Positions 18,638-28,729 of a stretch of DNA of 64,000 nucleotides are shown one piece after another. The stretch comes from Fulvimarina endophytica (GTDB lineage: Bacteria; Pseudomonadota; Alphaproteobacteria; Rhizobiales; Rhizobiaceae): assembly GCF_003403015.1 (NCBI RefSeq), contig NZ_QURL01000001.1, positions 496,001-560,000 on the forward strand, read 5' to 3'. Numbering within the stretch: the stretch's first letter is position 1; each line of letters starts with the position of its first letter. The position numbers and the translations under genes are program-made. Under the pieces are notes generated by a model. The model made no database searches. It was not told where the DNA came from and saw nothing but the letters and a program-made list of their open reading frames with translations.

Positions 18638-19807
18638 TTACTCCCGCTCCTCGTCGCTGCCCGCGAACGCATGCTGCGAGCCGGTCGCTCGCGCGGATCC
18701 CGGCTCTTTACGTGGCTTCTTCAATGTCGGCATCAGCACCCGGAAGATCGTGTGCCCGGGCTGTGAATCGCATTCGATGACCCCGCCGTGATCACCGATG
18801 ATCTTCGCGACGAGCGCAAGTCCGAGGCCCGACCCGGACGGCTTCGTCGTCACGAAGGGATCGAAGATGTTCTGCCGGATGTCGTCCGGAACGCCCGGTC
18901 CGTTGTCCTCGACGGTGAATTCCATCGGCAGCGACACGCGATCGCTCGTTCCGGGGATCGTCAGCCTGACACCCGGCCGGAAGGCCGTCGTCAGGGTGAT
19001 TTGCGGGTCCTCCACGCGCGAGACGGCTTCCGAGGCGTTCTTCACGAGATTCAGGAAGACCTGAACCAGCTGGTCGCGATTCGCGAAGACGGGCGGGAGG
19101 GACGGGTCGTACTGCTCGTGAACCGGAATACCCCGGGCAACACCACTTGCCGCGATGGTCTTCACATATTCGAGCACAGAGTGGATGTTCACGGCCGAGC
19201 GCTCGATCGGCCTTTGATCGGAGAAGACCTCCATCCGGTCCACCAGCTTGACGATGCGGTCGCTCTCTTCCTGGATGATGCGGGTCAGCACCCGGTCTTC
19301 GTCGGATGCCGAACTCGCCAGCAGCTGCGCAGCGCCCTTGATGCCCGAGATCGGATTGCGGATCTCGTGCGCGAGCATCGCGGCAAGTCCCGTGACGGTT
19401 CGCGCGGCGGAGCGGTGGGTCAGCTGCCGATCCATCTTTTCCGCGATCGAGCGCATCTGGATCATGACGATCGCAAGATCTGGAAGCTCGGGAACGGTCG
19501 AGACGTAGAGATCGACCACCCTCTCCTGCCCGAGCCTCGGGGAGGAGAGATCGACCCTGTATTCGCTGAACCGCGCCTGCCCGTCGAGCGCCATGCGGAT
19601 CAGCGAAAAGAGCGGGCTGTCCGCCGGCACGAAATCCTGCAGGCGGCGGCGCATCAGGTAGGACTGACTGGCCGAAAAGAACAGTTCGGCATCCGAATTG
19701 GCGTAGTGCAGAAGGCCATCGCCATCGCAGACGATCACGGGATGCGGCAGGCCGCCGAGAATGCGTGCGGCGTCGGTTACACGTCTATCGGTCGAAGAAT
19801 TCGTCAC
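18638..19807 (-). CDS. ntrB: Nitrogen regulation sensor kinase NtrB
   Basis: Soluble histidine kinase/phosphatase that acts on NtrC under control of PII. 389 residues: an N-terminal PAS domain ([24 protein letters not shown] region), HisKA with phosphoacceptor His147 in LAHEIRNP, and a HATPase domain with VEDNGPGVP and GSGLGLALV. No membrane segments, as expected. It starts three bases after dusB and ends four bases before ntrC, forming the classic nifR3-ntrB-ntrC operon. Confidence 0.97.
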   Translation of the reverse strand: MTNSSTDRRVTDAARILGGLPHPVIVCDGDGLLHYANSDAELFFSASQSYLMRRRLQDFVPADSPLFSLIRMALDGQARFSEYRVDLSSPRLGQERVVDLYVSTVPELPDLAIVMIQMRSIAEKMDRQLTHRSAARTVTGLAAMLAHEIRNPISGIKGAAQLLASSASDEDRVLTRIIQEESDRIVKLVDRMEVFSDQRPIERSAVNIHSVLEYVKTIAASGVARGIPVHEQYDPSLPPVFANRDQLVQVFLNLVKNASEAVSRVEDPQITLTTAFRPGVRLTIPGTSDRVSLPMEFTVEDNGPGVPDDIRQNIFDPFVTTKPSGSGLGLALVAKIIGDHGGVIECDSQPGHTIFRVLMPTLKKPRKEPGSARATGSQHAFAGSDEERE

Positions 19808-19810
19808 GGA

Positions 19811-20860
19811 TCAAGCCGCCTTGCTCATCGCGCTCATGGGGGTGGGTTCACGATATTGGAGATCGGCCAGGGTCGATCCGTCGAAGATCTCCTGAATCAG
19901 CCGGTGAATGTCCGCCGCATTCGTCCCGGTCATGAGATCCTTCCTTGCCGAAGAGCCCGGAAGAGAGCGAGTGCCCTCCAGGCGGTCGAGATACCAGCCG
20001 AGATGCTTGCGGGCATGGCGCAGCCCGGCGCCCGATCCGTAATGGGAGAGCATCGCTTCGTGATGGGCCCGGACGAAATCCGCGGCCCCGATCGCGGCGA
20101 GCGAAGACCTGTCCGTCTTTCCGGCCATGAGGCCGGCGAGCCAGGGGCGCCCCTGCATGCCTCGCCCGATCATGACGGCATCGGCGCGGCTCTCGGCCAG
20201 CATGAGCGGCAGCTGCCTCTCGTCCACGAGATCGCCATTGGCCACCACCGGTATGCCGACGCTTTCCTTCACCGCCGCGATCGCCCGCCAATCGGCCTTT
20301 CCCTCGTAGAAATCCTCGCGCGTGCGGCCGTGAACCGTCAGCATCATCACGCCGGCGGCCTCCGCCCGCGTTGCGATCTCGGCGGCGTTCATGCTGTCCC
20401 GGCTCCAGCCGAGCCGCATCTTCAGGGACACGGGGACGTCGCCTGCGCCTCTCACGGTCGCTTCCACGATCCGCAGGGCGAGATCCGGTTCACGCATCAG
20501 CGCCGAACCGGACAGGCCGCCCACGACTTTCTTCGCCGGACAGCCCATATTGATATCGATGAGATCGACACCGTCGTCGACGAGCTTTCGCGCGGCACGC
20601 TCCATCCATTCGGGTTCACGACCGGCGAGCTGGACCGTATGAACGCCCGGCCCGTCGCGCAGCGCACGGACCTGGCCCTCTTTCGCGCCCCTCGCGAACT
20701 CGCCGCTCGCGACCATCTCCGAGACGACGAGACCGGCTCCGAATCGGCGCGAGAGAGACCGGAACGGCACATCGGAGATGCCGGAAAGAGGCGCGGCGAA
20801 GACGCGGCTGGACAACCGCAAGCCGCCTATGCGGATCGTGTCGCGAATGTCAGACATCAT
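19811..20860 (-). CDS. dusB: tRNA-dihydrouridine synthase DusB (NifR3)
   Basis: FMN-dependent reduction of uridine to dihydrouridine in tRNA. 349 residues as a TIM barrel followed by a helical domain. The catalytic Cys107 sits in INMGCPAKKV, and the FMN/phosphate regions GNGDL-type (PVVANGDLVD) and MIGRGMQGRPWL are present. As nifR3 it is the first gene of the ntr operon in many alphaproteobacteria. It and ntrB are separated by three bases. Confidence 0.95.
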   Translation of the reverse strand: MMSDIRDTIRIGGLRLSSRVFAAPLSGISDVPFRSLSRRFGAGLVVSEMVASGEFARGAKEGQVRALRDGPGVHTVQLAGREPEWMERAARKLVDDGVDLIDINMGCPAKKVVGGLSGSALMREPDLALRIVEATVRGAGDVPVSLKMRLGWSRDSMNAAEIATRAEAAGVMMLTVHGRTREDFYEGKADWRAIAAVKESVGIPVVANGDLVDERQLPLMLAESRADAVMIGRGMQGRPWLAGLMAGKTDRSSLAAIGAADFVRAHHEAMLSHYGSGAGLRHARKHLGWYLDRLEGTRSLPGSSARKDLMTGTNAADIHRLIQEIFDGSTLADLQYREPTPMSAMSKAA

Positions 20861-21062
20861 GCCAGCGTGAAGCCCATAATTTTCGCAAACAAGTCATCTG
20901 TCGCGTTTTTGATCAATCAGTTCCTCGTAGAACGGGCCTTGCGAATTGACAACCTCAAAGCCTCTTCCCATCCGGTCGAAGCCCGTCGTTGACTGCCGAA
21001 GCGTTCCCCTCCAATCGTGCACCGACGAAGGCATGGAGCGATCGGAAGGCTAGAGTCAGCCC

Positions 21063-22259
21063 ATGGGTGCGAACACAATCGCGGCGATCATCGTTGCAAG
21101 CGGACGCGGCGCGCGCGCCGGCTCGCATCCCGACGGTCCGAAACAGTTTCGCAGGATCGGCGATCGGGCCGTGCTCCAGCGCACCCTTGAAGCGTTCGCA
21201 GGGCATGGCGATATCGCATCCATTTCGGTCGTCGCCCACCCCGAAGATCGCGAGCGCATGGCGGCTATGCTCGCAGCGCTTGCCTGCGAACGACGGATCG
21301 ACCTCGTGGATGGTGGCGCGACGCGGCAGATCTCGGTTCACAACGGGCTGGAGGCGCTTGCCGGGAACGCTCCCGACATTGTCCTTATCCACGACGGGGT
21401 GAGGCCCTTCGTGTCCGCAGATCTCATCTCGCGCGTCATCGGCGCGGTCAGCCCCTCGGGCGGCGCCCTGCCCGCGATCGCCGTGCCTGATACTCTGAAG
21501 CGCGGATCGGACGGGGTTTGCGTCGAGACGGTCGATCGCTCCGGACTTTTCGCCGCACAGACACCTCAAGGGTTCCCGTTCGAGCTCATTCTCGATGCCC
21601 ATCGACGGGCACAAGCGGAGCAGGACACACCGTTCACGGACGATGCCTCGATCGCCGAATGGGCAGGGATCCCCGTGGCGCTCGTCGAAGGCGAGCCTGA
21701 CAACATCAAACTGACGACCGCGCGCGACCTCGATCTCGCGGACAGGCGACTGAAGGAGACGGATCGAATGATCGATGTGCGAACCGGCAACGGATATGAC
21801 GTGCACCAGCTCGTGCCGGGCGATCATGTCACGCTCTGCGGCGTACGGATCGACCATGATCAGGCCCTGTCCGGGCATTCCGATGCCGATGTCGGCTATC
21901 ATGCGCTGACGGACGCGCTTCTCGCCACCTGCGGCGCCGGCGACATCGGCGACCATTTTCCGCCGAGCGACCCGCAATGGAAGGGGGCGCCGTCCCACAT
22001 CTTCCTGTCCAAGGCCAGAGAGATCGTATCGCAGGCGGGAGGCCGCATCATGAACGCCGACATCTCGCTCATCTGCGAAGCGCCGAAGATCGCCCCCCAT
22101 CGCACGGCCATGCGCCAGGCCATCGCCGAATGCCTGGGGATCGACCTGGAGCGGGTATCGGTGAAGGCGACGACGAACGAGACGATCGGCTTCGTCGGAC
22201 GCCGCGAGGGCATCGCGGCGATCGCCACCGCATCCGTCGTCTACGGAGACGTGTCATGA
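21063..22259 (+). CDS. ispDF: Bifunctional IspD/IspF enzyme of the MEP pathway
   Basis: Catalyses two non-consecutive MEP-pathway steps of isoprenoid synthesis: CDP-ME formation (IspD) and ME-cPP formation (IspF). 398 residues. Residues 1-230 are IspD ([18 protein letters not shown] nucleotide loop, [10 protein letters not shown]). Residues 236-398 are IspF, with metal ligands Asp246 and His248 in NGYDVH, the LSGHSDADV motif and [17 protein letters not shown] near the end. The fused form is typical of alphaproteobacteria. Its stop overlaps the start of cinA (ATGA). Confidence 0.97.
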   Translation: MGANTIAAIIVASGRGARAGSHPDGPKQFRRIGDRAVLQRTLEAFAGHGDIASISVVAHPEDRERMAAMLAALACERRIDLVDGGATRQISVHNGLEALAGNAPDIVLIHDGVRPFVSADLISRVIGAVSPSGGALPAIAVPDTLKRGSDGVCVETVDRSGLFAAQTPQGFPFELILDAHRRAQAEQDTPFTDDASIAEWAGIPVALVEGEPDNIKLTTARDLDLADRRLKETDRMIDVRTGNGYDVHQLVPGDHVTLCGVRIDHDQALSGHSDADVGYHALTDALLATCGAGDIGDHFPPSDPQWKGAPSHIFLSKAREIVSQAGGRIMNADISLICEAPKIAPHRTAMRQAIAECLGIDLERVSVKATTNETIGFVGRREGIAAIATASVVYGDVS

Positions 22260-22741
22260 GCGACATCGACGACCTTGCCCGCCATGTGATCGAGGGCTGC
22301 CGTGAGAGGACCTGGACGATCGCGACGGTCGAGTCGTGCACGGGCGGTCTCGTCGCGGCGGCGCTGACGGAGATCGCGGGCTCCTCCGCCGTCTTCGATC
22401 GCGGCTTCGTCACCTATTCGAACACCGCGAAGCAGGAGCTCGTCGGCGTCGAGCCGCACGTCCTCGAAGCCCATGGAGCGGTCTCTGAAGCCGTCGCGCG
22501 GCAGATGGCCGAGGGAGGGCGGGCACGCGCTGCGACTACTCTTTGCGTGTCCATCACGGGCATCGCCGGTCCCGGTGGTGGAACTGAGCGCAAACCCGTC
22601 GGCCTCGTCCATTTCGCCTGCGCGGGCCTATCCGGCACCGTTCACCGGGAAGAGCGGTTCGGTGATCTCGGTCGGGCGGTGGTGAGGAGGCGGAGCGTCG
22701 AGACGGCGCTGTCGATGCTGGCCGACGCCCTGTCGCGCTGA
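22256..22741 (+). CDS. pncC: CinA C-terminal domain protein, nicotinamide-nucleotide amidase
   Basis: Deamidates nicotinamide mononucleotide to nicotinate mononucleotide in the pyridine nucleotide salvage cycle. 161 residues, the stand-alone CinA_C domain. Motifs [14 protein letters not shown] and [19 protein letters not shown] are intact. The ATG lies inside the ispDF stop (ATGA overlap), so translation is coupled. The neighbour and overlap are conserved in Rhizobiales. Confidence 0.94.
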   Translation: MSDIDDLARHVIEGCRERTWTIATVESCTGGLVAAALTEIAGSSAVFDRGFVTYSNTAKQELVGVEPHVLEAHGAVSEAVARQMAEGGRARAATTLCVSITGIAGPGGGTERKPVGLVHFACAGLSGTVHREERFGDLGRAVVRRRSVETALSMLADALSR

Positions 22742-22856
22742 CCCGGCTCCGCCTATGCCGGCAGCGACGTCTGCAGCGGCAGGCGAAGCTCGATGCAAAC
22801 CGTCCGGGAGAGGCTGATCACAAGAGATCCGCCGCCCGGACGATCAGCCCCGTGTT

Positions 22857-23492
22857 TCAGCCTTTCAGACGCGCGGCCTCGGATGCGAGCGCGGTGATTT
22901 CGTCCCACCGCCCGTCCTTGATGAGAGCCTTCGGCGCGACCCAGGAGCCACCGACGCAGACGACGTTCGGCAGGCTCAGATAGTCCTTCGCATTGTCCGG
23001 AGAGACGCCACCGGTCGGACAGAACTTCAGGGACTGGAAGACCGGAGCGAGAGACTTCAGATAGGCCAGGCCGCCGCTCTGCTCCGCCGGGAAGAACTTC
23101 AGAACCTCATAGCCCTCCTGCATCATCGCAAGCAGTTCGCTCGGCGTCGCGGACCCCGGCAGGAACGGAACTTCACTCTCTTGTGCGGCATCGAGAAGTT
23201 CGACGGTCGCCCCGGGCGAGACGATGAACTTCGAACCGGCCTTCACCGCCGCCTCGTATTGGGAGGGGTTGAGGATCGTCCCCGCGCCGCAGATCGCTTC
23301 AGGGACTTCGGCGACGATCGCAGCGATCGCGTCGAGGGCCGCCGGGGTGCGCAGCGTGACCTCGATCGCCGGCAGTCCACCAGCAGCGAGCGCCCGTGCG
23401 AGCGAGACGCCTTCTTCGGCGCTCTCCACGGCGACCACGGGAATGACCGGCTGCCCGGTAAGGATCGGAAGGAGGCGATCGGTGCTCTGCAT
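22857..23492 (-). CDS. eda: 2-dehydro-3-deoxyphosphogluconate aldolase (KDPG/KHG aldolase)
   Basis: Entner-Doudoroff aldolase: KDPG to pyruvate and glyceraldehyde 3-phosphate. 211 residues as a single TIM barrel. The catalytic Glu44 (IEVTLRT) and Schiff-base Lys132 (EVLKFFPAE) are present, and GAGTILN and CPTGGVS form the phosphate site. No edd or zwf neighbours are in the window, so it is a solitary gene here. Convergent with cinA. Confidence 0.96.
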   Translation of the reverse strand: MQSTDRLLPILTGQPVIPVVAVESAEEGVSLARALAAGGLPAIEVTLRTPAALDAIAAIVAEVPEAICGAGTILNPSQYEAAVKAGSKFIVSPGATVELLDAAQESEVPFLPGSATPSELLAMMQEGYEVLKFFPAEQSGGLAYLKSLAPVFQSLKFCPTGGVSPDNAKDYLSLPNVVCVGGSWVAPKALIKDGRWDEITALASEAARLKG

Positions 23493-23651
23493 AAGGCTCA
23501 GGTCCCGGAACAGGAGTGGGATTTCGTGGCGTGCCCCGCAGGCCAGGCGCGGCTTCGGGGGATCGGGTGCTTATCCGACTTCGGTGGTGGGGATGTAAAG
23601 TGGCGCAAGCGTGGGACGCCTCCTGTGGCAGGTTGCGTCCGGAAAACATGC

Positions 23652-23676
23652 AAAAACCGGCCGCTGATGCGACCGG
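23652..23676 (-). terminator. Rho-independent terminator downstream of the SleB-type hydrolase
   Basis: On the minus strand CCGGTCGC-ATCA-GCGGCCGG (one G-T pair) is followed by five T. It lies about 97 bases after the hydrolase stop and before eda. Confidence 0.8.
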
Positions 23677-23772
23677 CTTCGGAGCGAAGACCCGATGTCC
23701 TCGAAAGCTGAATCATGATGATCGTCGGTAACGGAGATCCGCGTCGCTTGGCGGTCTCCAGGGCGGTGCCGA

Positions 23773-24954
23773 TTACCAGCCGCCGTTATAGGTCCGGTAG
23801 AAGATGTGCTTGCCGATGGTATCGACCTTCTCCATCGCACCGGCCCAGCGGGGATGGACGTAGTTCGCGTGATAGTGGGTCGAGGAGCCGACCGCGGTCA
23901 GCCAGCTTCTTCCATAGGTGACGTCCTCGGCCACCTTCTGTGCGCGCTTGAACGCGCCTTTGTCGGAAATGCGATCCTTGATGCCGTCGCAGGCGAAGGA
24001 GAACTGGCAGCGATTGCGCCAGTTCTGGTTCTGGTAGACGACGCCGCAGATCGTGTCGGGAAAGGCGGGGTTGCGAACGCGGTTGAGCATGACCTGAGCC
24101 ACGGCCTCCTGGCCTTCGATGCTCTCGCCGCGCGCCTCGAAATAGATGCCGTTCGCGAGGCAGGTCTGCTCTTTTTCGGTGAAGGAGGACTTGGGCAGGG
24201 TATGAGCGGCCCATTCGTGATCGTCGTCGCCGATCGGGGGGATGAAGGCTTCGGGCTGGTCCTTCAGCACCTTCTCGAAGAGAGAAGAAGCGCGGCCTTT
24301 TCCGGGCTCTGTCGAAGCCGATGCGTAGCCGAGCGCCATGCTCTGGTTCGGCTGGAGGGAAGCGAGCAACAGCTTTTCGTTGGTCGTGGCCTCGCCAGGG
24401 AATTTCGGGGGGCCGCTCAGCTGGAAGTTGGCGGCGACGCGGAAGGCTTCTTCCTGGGTCTGTGCGGGCTTTGCGAAAGCAGTGCGGATGCGGGCTCCGC
24501 CGCCTGCGACGCGGGAGCCGATGATGGGTTCGTCCGAGAAGGAACCGGATTTCGCGACGGTCGCACGATAGGAGTCACGAACCGACTGCTCGAAGACCCG
24601 CCCCGATTTGCCCGAGCTCTCGACCCTGTCACCGTCCCCCATCAGGGCAAGTTCCTGGGCGATGGCTTCCTTGGCGACGAGCAGCGGGTCGGTGACGGAT
24701 GCTCCGATGGCGGAGGATGCGACCCTGCCGATCTCCGCGATCTCGGTCGCCGTGGCGGGAACGTCGTTCAAAACCGCCTGCCAACCGGAACCATTCACAC
24801 TGCCGCCGGTTACTCCGCTGACATCCTGCAGCCCGACCGCGTTCGGTGCTACCAGCAGTGCCGCGACGGACACCGCCGCGAACATCGTGGTCTTGGACAC
24901 GAGCGAGACGTTCCCCCGAACGCCGTTCGTGTTTTCCATGCCCCCAAATGCCAT
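23773..24954 (-). CDS. SleB-type cell wall hydrolase
   Basis: Putative peptidoglycan hydrolase with a C-terminal Hydrolase_2 (SleB) domain. 393 residues. A hydrophobic segment at about 22-42 (TTMFAAVSVAALLVAPNAVG) is a late signal peptide or anchor. A long, mostly polar linker leads to the catalytic domain from about residue 265: CLANGIYFEARGES (catalytic Glu), NRVRNPAFPDTICGVVYQ, CQFSFACDG and THYHANYVHP. In non-sporulating alphaproteobacteria this family acts in wall remodelling. The ATG at 24954 has GGGGG upstream; a second ATG at 24939 is also possible. Confidence 0.9.
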   Translation of the reverse strand: MAFGGMENTNGVRGNVSLVSKTTMFAAVSVAALLVAPNAVGLQDVSGVTGGSVNGSGWQAVLNDVPATATEIAEIGRVASSAIGASVTDPLLVAKEAIAQELALMGDGDRVESSGKSGRVFEQSVRDSYRATVAKSGSFSDEPIIGSRVAGGGARIRTAFAKPAQTQEEAFRVAANFQLSGPPKFPGEATTNEKLLLASLQPNQSMALGYASASTEPGKGRASSLFEKVLKDQPEAFIPPIGDDDHEWAAHTLPKSSFTEKEQTCLANGIYFEARGESIEGQEAVAQVMLNRVRNPAFPDTICGVVYQNQNWRNRCQFSFACDGIKDRISDKGAFKRAQKVAEDVTYGRSWLTAVGSSTHYHANYVHPRWAGAMEKVDTIGKHIFYRTYNGGW

Positions 24955-25046
24955 TCGGCCCCCGTCACTCTTCGGTTACAGTCTAACAGATGTCTTGCAA
25001 CATCCCCCAACTCTCTCGTTCTTTGGTTAACAGAACGTGGCTATTT

Positions 25047-26459
25047 TCAGGTGGAGCGCTTCTTTTTCGAGGCGTAGGGGTTGTGAGGCTTGCGCAAACC
25101 CAGCCGGATCGGCACGCCCTTGAGGCCGAAGACTTCACGTAAACCATTGATAAGATAGCGAGTATATGAGGCGCCGATCGCTTCGGGGCGGGTCGTCGAC
25201 AACATGAAGGTCGGCGGGCGGGTCTTAACCTGCGTCATGTACTTAATCGTTACCCGGCGACCGGCCACGGCAGGCGGCGGATGATGCGCAGTCGTGCGAT
25301 CGAGCCACTGGTTCAGCTTGGCCGTCGAAACACGGCTGTTCCAGATGCGGTGGGTCTCGATCACCGCCCTCATGAGCCCGTCTATCCCCTCGCCTGTCTC
25401 TCCGGATACGACGACAGTGCGCACCCCGCGGATCTGCGGAAGGAGGCGATCGGTCTTCTCTCGCAATTCCTTAAGCAATTCCTGCCTGTCCTCGACGAGA
25501 TCCCATTTGTTGAACGCGATGACCGGCGCCCGACCTTCGCGGGCGATCAGGTCGACGATAGTGAGATCCTGGCGTTCGAAGGGGATGGTCACGTCGAACA
25601 TGATGACGACCACCTCGGCGAACTTGAGCGCGCGAAGGGCATCGGCCACCGACAGCTTTTCGAGCTTCTCCTGGACACGCGCCTTTCGGCGCAGGCCCGC
25701 CGTATCGAAAATCTTGAAGGTCCGGTCCTTCCACTCCCAGTCGACGGAAATGGAATCGCGCGTGATGCCTGCTTCCGGGCCCGTCAGCATCCGGTCTTCA
25801 CCGAGCATGGTGTTGATCAGCGTCGACTTGCCGGCGTTCGGGCGCCCGACGATCGCCATCCGCAGCGGCTTCGTCTCGTCATAGGGAAGAGGCCCGTCGT
25901 CCTCCTCGGATACGGGAACGTCGGTGAGCGGTTCGTCGACCTCAGGCTCGTCGTCATAGAAGACATCGAGCCCCAACGCCTCGACGAGCGCGTCGCGCAG
26001 ATCGCCCATGCCCTCGCCGTGTTCGGCCGAGATCGCGATCGGATCGCCGAGCCCGAGCGCGTAGGCATCGTAGAAGCCGCTGTCGGAATTGCGGGCCTCG
26101 GCCTTGTTGGCGACGAGGATGATCCGGCCCCCTGCGCGCCGCGCCACCTCCGCGAAATCCTGATCCTCGGGCGTGATACCCGTCTTTACGTCCACCATGA
26201 ACAGGGAGAGGTCCGCGACCCTGATGGCCTCCTCCGTCTGCTCCCGCATGCGGGCGGAGAGGCTGTCCTTCTCAGCCGTTTCGAGACCTGCGGTGTCCAC
26301 GATCTCGAAGCGCAGATCCTGCAGGCGCGCTTCTCCCGGACGCCGGTCGCGCGTTACGCCCGGCTGATCGTCGACGAGCGCGAGACGCTTTCCCACCAGC
26401 CTGTTGAAGAGGGTGGACTTGCCGACATTCGGCCGTCCGATGATGGCGATCGAGACCAT
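25047..26459 (-). CDS. der: Ribosome biogenesis GTPase Der (EngA)
   Basis: Tandem GTPase needed for 50S subunit assembly. 470 residues. First G domain: GRPNVGKST at residues 8-16, DTAGLE and NKAE. Second: GRPNAGKST near residue 212, DTAGLRRK and NKWD. The C-terminal KH-like domain ends in a Lys/Arg-rich tail, [17 protein letters not shown] onward. The ATG at 26457-26459 gives the family start [11 protein letters not shown]; six extra upstream residues are possible but not conserved. Confidence 0.97.
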   Translation of the reverse strand: MVSIAIIGRPNVGKSTLFNRLVGKRLALVDDQPGVTRDRRPGEARLQDLRFEIVDTAGLETAEKDSLSARMREQTEEAIRVADLSLFMVDVKTGITPEDQDFAEVARRAGGRIILVANKAEARNSDSGFYDAYALGLGDPIAISAEHGEGMGDLRDALVEALGLDVFYDDEPEVDEPLTDVPVSEEDDGPLPYDETKPLRMAIVGRPNAGKSTLINTMLGEDRMLTGPEAGITRDSISVDWEWKDRTFKIFDTAGLRRKARVQEKLEKLSVADALRALKFAEVVVIMFDVTIPFERQDLTIVDLIAREGRAPVIAFNKWDLVEDRQELLKELREKTDRLLPQIRGVRTVVVSGETGEGIDGLMRAVIETHRIWNSRVSTAKLNQWLDRTTAHHPPPAVAGRRVTIKYMTQVKTRPPTFMLSTTRPEAIGASYTRYLINGLREVFGLKGVPIRLGLRKPHNPYASKKKRST

Positions 26460-26603
26460 GAAGTTCGTCCTTCGCACGCCCGCGCGCCATGCCCGCAGGA
26501 CCGTCTTCGAGATCGGCCGAGCCGAAGGGCCCGCCTCGTCTCAAACCATAATTGTCCCGCATGATCGCAGCCGGACATCCGTCCGCAAGCGACGCGTCAT
26601 GCG

Positions 26604-27518
26604 TCAGTTCGCGGTTTCACCCGTGTTGTCCGTTGCCGGTTCGGCTGCACTGGACGCAGGTGATCCATTCGAGGGCGCGGCCGCATCGGGTGTCGGAGAC
26701 GTCGCCGCGCTGCCCGCATCGCTCCCGGCCGCCTCCGGCTGCGTCGTCGCGGTGCCGTCGGCCGCCTCTCCTGCCTCCGCCCCGTTGCCGGAAGGAGTGC
26801 TTGCGGCATCCGGCGTGGCATTCTCGTTCTGCGTCGAGGCAGCCTGCGGTGCGGCTTCGGCGGGCACTGCGCCCGAGATCAGCCCGAGGATCAGTTGCGC
26901 ACGCTGCGCGATACCCTGCGGCACATCGCCGGCATCGGCGATGGACTGATAGAGATCCCGGGCGGCTTCGGTGTCGCCGGCCTTCCAGGCAGCAAGCCCG
27001 ATCGCGTCTCTTGCCGCATATCGTAGCGCGTTGTCGTCGCCGGTGAGCCGCTCCGCCTTGGCTCGCACATCGGCCACCGATCCGCTGTCGACGAGGATGT
27101 AGGCTGCATGAAGATCGGCCATCTCGCGCAAGGCCGCAGGCACCGAACTATCGGCTGCGACTTCCGAATAGGCCGCAACGGCCTCGTCGCTTCTGCCTTC
27201 GCTCGCATAGGCGTTCGCGATCGACATGCGCGCCAGATTGGGATAGGCGCCCCAACCGTCCGCCGCCAGTTCGCGGAATGCGAGGACTGCGCCATCCACG
27301 TCTCCGCTCGTCACGAGATCCTGGGCCGCGAGGTACCGATCGCCGGACGCGTTGGCCTGCGACTGGGCATAACGTTCCCAGCCCACATAACCGGCCGTCC
27401 CGAGCACGACCACCGCCACCACGGCGATGATGATCGCACCGAAACGCGTCCAGATCGACTTCAGCCGATCCTGGCGCAATTCCTCGCTGACTTCGCGGAA
27501 GAAACTCTCGTCGCTCAT
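26604..27518 (-). CDS. YfgM-like membrane-anchored tetratricopeptide protein
   Basis: 304 residues from the ATG at 27516-27518. The N-terminus (MSDESFFREVSEELRQDRLK) is cytoplasmic, a single membrane helix runs from about residue 27 to 50 (AIIIAVVAVVVLGTAGYVGW), and a periplasmic TPR_21 domain covers about 55-215. This matches YfgM, a partner of SecYEG and periplasmic chaperones. The last 85-90 residues are a low-complexity Ala/Ser/Pro/Thr/Gly/Glu tail not usual in YfgM. der follows after 144 bases; the bamB gene found between yfgM and der in E. coli is absent. Confidence 0.85.
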   Translation of the reverse strand: MSDESFFREVSEELRQDRLKSIWTRFGAIIIAVVAVVVLGTAGYVGWERYAQSQANASGDRYLAAQDLVTSGDVDGAVLAFRELAADGWGAYPNLARMSIANAYASEGRSDEAVAAYSEVAADSSVPAALREMADLHAAYILVDSGSVADVRAKAERLTGDDNALRYAARDAIGLAAWKAGDTEAARDLYQSIADAGDVPQGIAQRAQLILGLISGAVPAEAAPQAASTQNENATPDAASTPSGNGAEAGEAADGTATTQPEAAGSDAGSAATSPTPDAAAPSNGSPASSAAEPATDNTGETAN

Positions 27519-27812
27519 CGCCTTACGCTTTTCCTTTCGCAGCCGGACTGAAATCCGCCAGCCATTCCTCACCGTGCGGCGATGGTTCGACGCGTTCCCG
27601 GAGCAGGCAGGCCCCGGAAGATCCCGGCTTCATGCACGTCGCCGCTTCGTGCCCACAAACGAGGCAGGCGGCGATTTCCGACGCGACTTCTATCAAGTTT
27701 TCCTGCGCGATAAAGTGCCAGTGCCGTGAGGACCGCCATTTCCCGCCTGCCGCATGGGGTTTGCAGGGTCTTCGTCATGGACACGCGCCTTTTGGTGCGC
27801 GAGGCGCCAATT
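27519..27812. other. Intergenic stretch between rpsD terminator and the YfgM-like gene
   Basis: No gene recognised; short minus-strand frames (for example 27569-27784) have no known features. The region should hold the promoter of the yfgM-der pair. A small GCGCC / GGCGC inverted repeat is seen near 27784-27807. Confidence 0.45.
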
Positions 27813-27840
27813 GAAAAAGGCCGCCCTCTCGGACGGCCTT
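27813..27840 (-). terminator. Rho-independent terminator of rpsD
   Basis: Minus-strand stem AAAGGCCG-n / GCGGCCTTT followed by a five-T run, about 30 bases after the rpsD stop. Confidence 0.85.
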
Positions 27841-27870
27841 TCGAATTCGAATGGGACGGTTCGATCGCGA

Positions 27871-28488
27871 TTAGCGCGAATAGAACTCGACCACGAGGTT
27901 CGGTTCCATCTGCACCGGATAGGGCACATCGTGGAGACCGGGAACGCGCTGGAAGGTCGCGACCATCTTGTTGGAGTCGACCTCGAGATATTCCGGAACG
28001 TCGCGCTCGGCGAGGCCGACCGATTCCAGAACGATCGTCAGCTGCTTGGACTTCTCGCGAACCTCGATCACATCGCCGGGCTTGCAGCGATAGGACTGAA
28101 TGTTCGTGCGCACGCCGTTGACGTTGACGTGGCCGTGATTGACGAACTGGCGAGCCGCGAAGACCGTCGGAACGAACTTCGCGCGATAGACGATCGCGTC
28201 GAGACGGCTTTCCAGCAGGCCGATCAGGTTCTCGGAGGTGTCGCCCTTGCGGCGTGCGGCCTCTTCGTAGATCTTGCGGAACTGCTTCTCGCGAATGTCG
28301 CCGTAATAGCCCTTGAGCTTCTGCTTGGCGCGCAGCTGCACGCCGAAGTCGCTCATCTTGCCCTTGCGGCGCTGGCCGTGCTGGCCCGGGCCGTACTGAC
28401 GACGATTGACCGGGGACTTCGGACGGCCCCAGATATTCTCGCCCATACGGCGATCAATTTTGTACTTCGCGGATGTGCGCTTTGTCAT
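27871..28488 (-). CDS. rpsD: 30S ribosomal protein S4
   Basis: Primary 16S rRNA-binding protein that nucleates 30S assembly. 205 residues, the usual alphaproteobacterial length, beginning [20 protein letters not shown]. The S4 RNA-binding domain is visible ([26 protein letters not shown]). ATG at 28486-28488 with AAGGA before it; longer upstream readings are not conserved. A monocistronic unit with its own promoter, leader hairpin and terminator. Confidence 0.98.
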   Translation of the reverse strand: MTKRTSAKYKIDRRMGENIWGRPKSPVNRRQYGPGQHGQRRKGKMSDFGVQLRAKQKLKGYYGDIREKQFRKIYEEAARRKGDTSENLIGLLESRLDAIVYRAKFVPTVFAARQFVNHGHVNVNGVRTNIQSYRCKPGDVIEVREKSKQLTIVLESVGLAERDVPEYLEVDSNKMVATFQRVPGLHDVPYPVQMEPNLVVEFYSR

Positions 28489-28642
28489 CGCATTTCCTTT
28501 GACGGACTGACAGGCCCGGAGGCCGAGCCGCCGGGCGTTCAAGGAAACGCGCCCTCCTCTGCCTTCATCATCGTGGATGAGAGCCGACAGGACCTGACGA
28601 GGCACGCCTCGTCTTTTCAGTCCACGGGACACGTTGGATTAT

Positions 28643-28666
28643 CGTGCCGATCTCAAGATCGGAACG
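28643..28666 (-). promoter_or_regulatory. Hairpin at the predicted 5' end of the rpsD transcript
   Basis: CCGATCT-TG-AGATCGG is a perfect seven-base inverted repeat (28647-28662), extended by CGT/ACG outside one mismatch. It begins within a few bases of the transcription start predicted from the promoter just upstream. It could stabilise the mRNA or take part in S4 autoregulation; both are inference. Confidence 0.5.
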
Positions 28667-28673
28667 ATGGCGC

Positions 28674-28702
28674 TTGCTAATACGAACGCGGACGAGGGTC
28701 AA
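28674..28702 (-). promoter_or_regulatory. Candidate sigma-70 promoter of rpsD
   Basis: Minus strand TTGACC (28697-28702), 17 bases, then TAGCAA (28674-28679). The -35 box is near consensus, the -10 box weak. It gives an rpsD leader of about 180 bases. Confidence 0.5.
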
Positions 28703-28729
28703 CCATCAATCGGAACTGCGTGGCATTCC

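Noticed and set aside
22742-22866. Minus-strand reading LKHGADRPGGGSLVISL...ELRLPL beyond the eda stop, resembling a kinase C-terminus
   Set aside because: It overlaps eda in another frame, has no start and only vague resemblance; too short to call a gene remnant.
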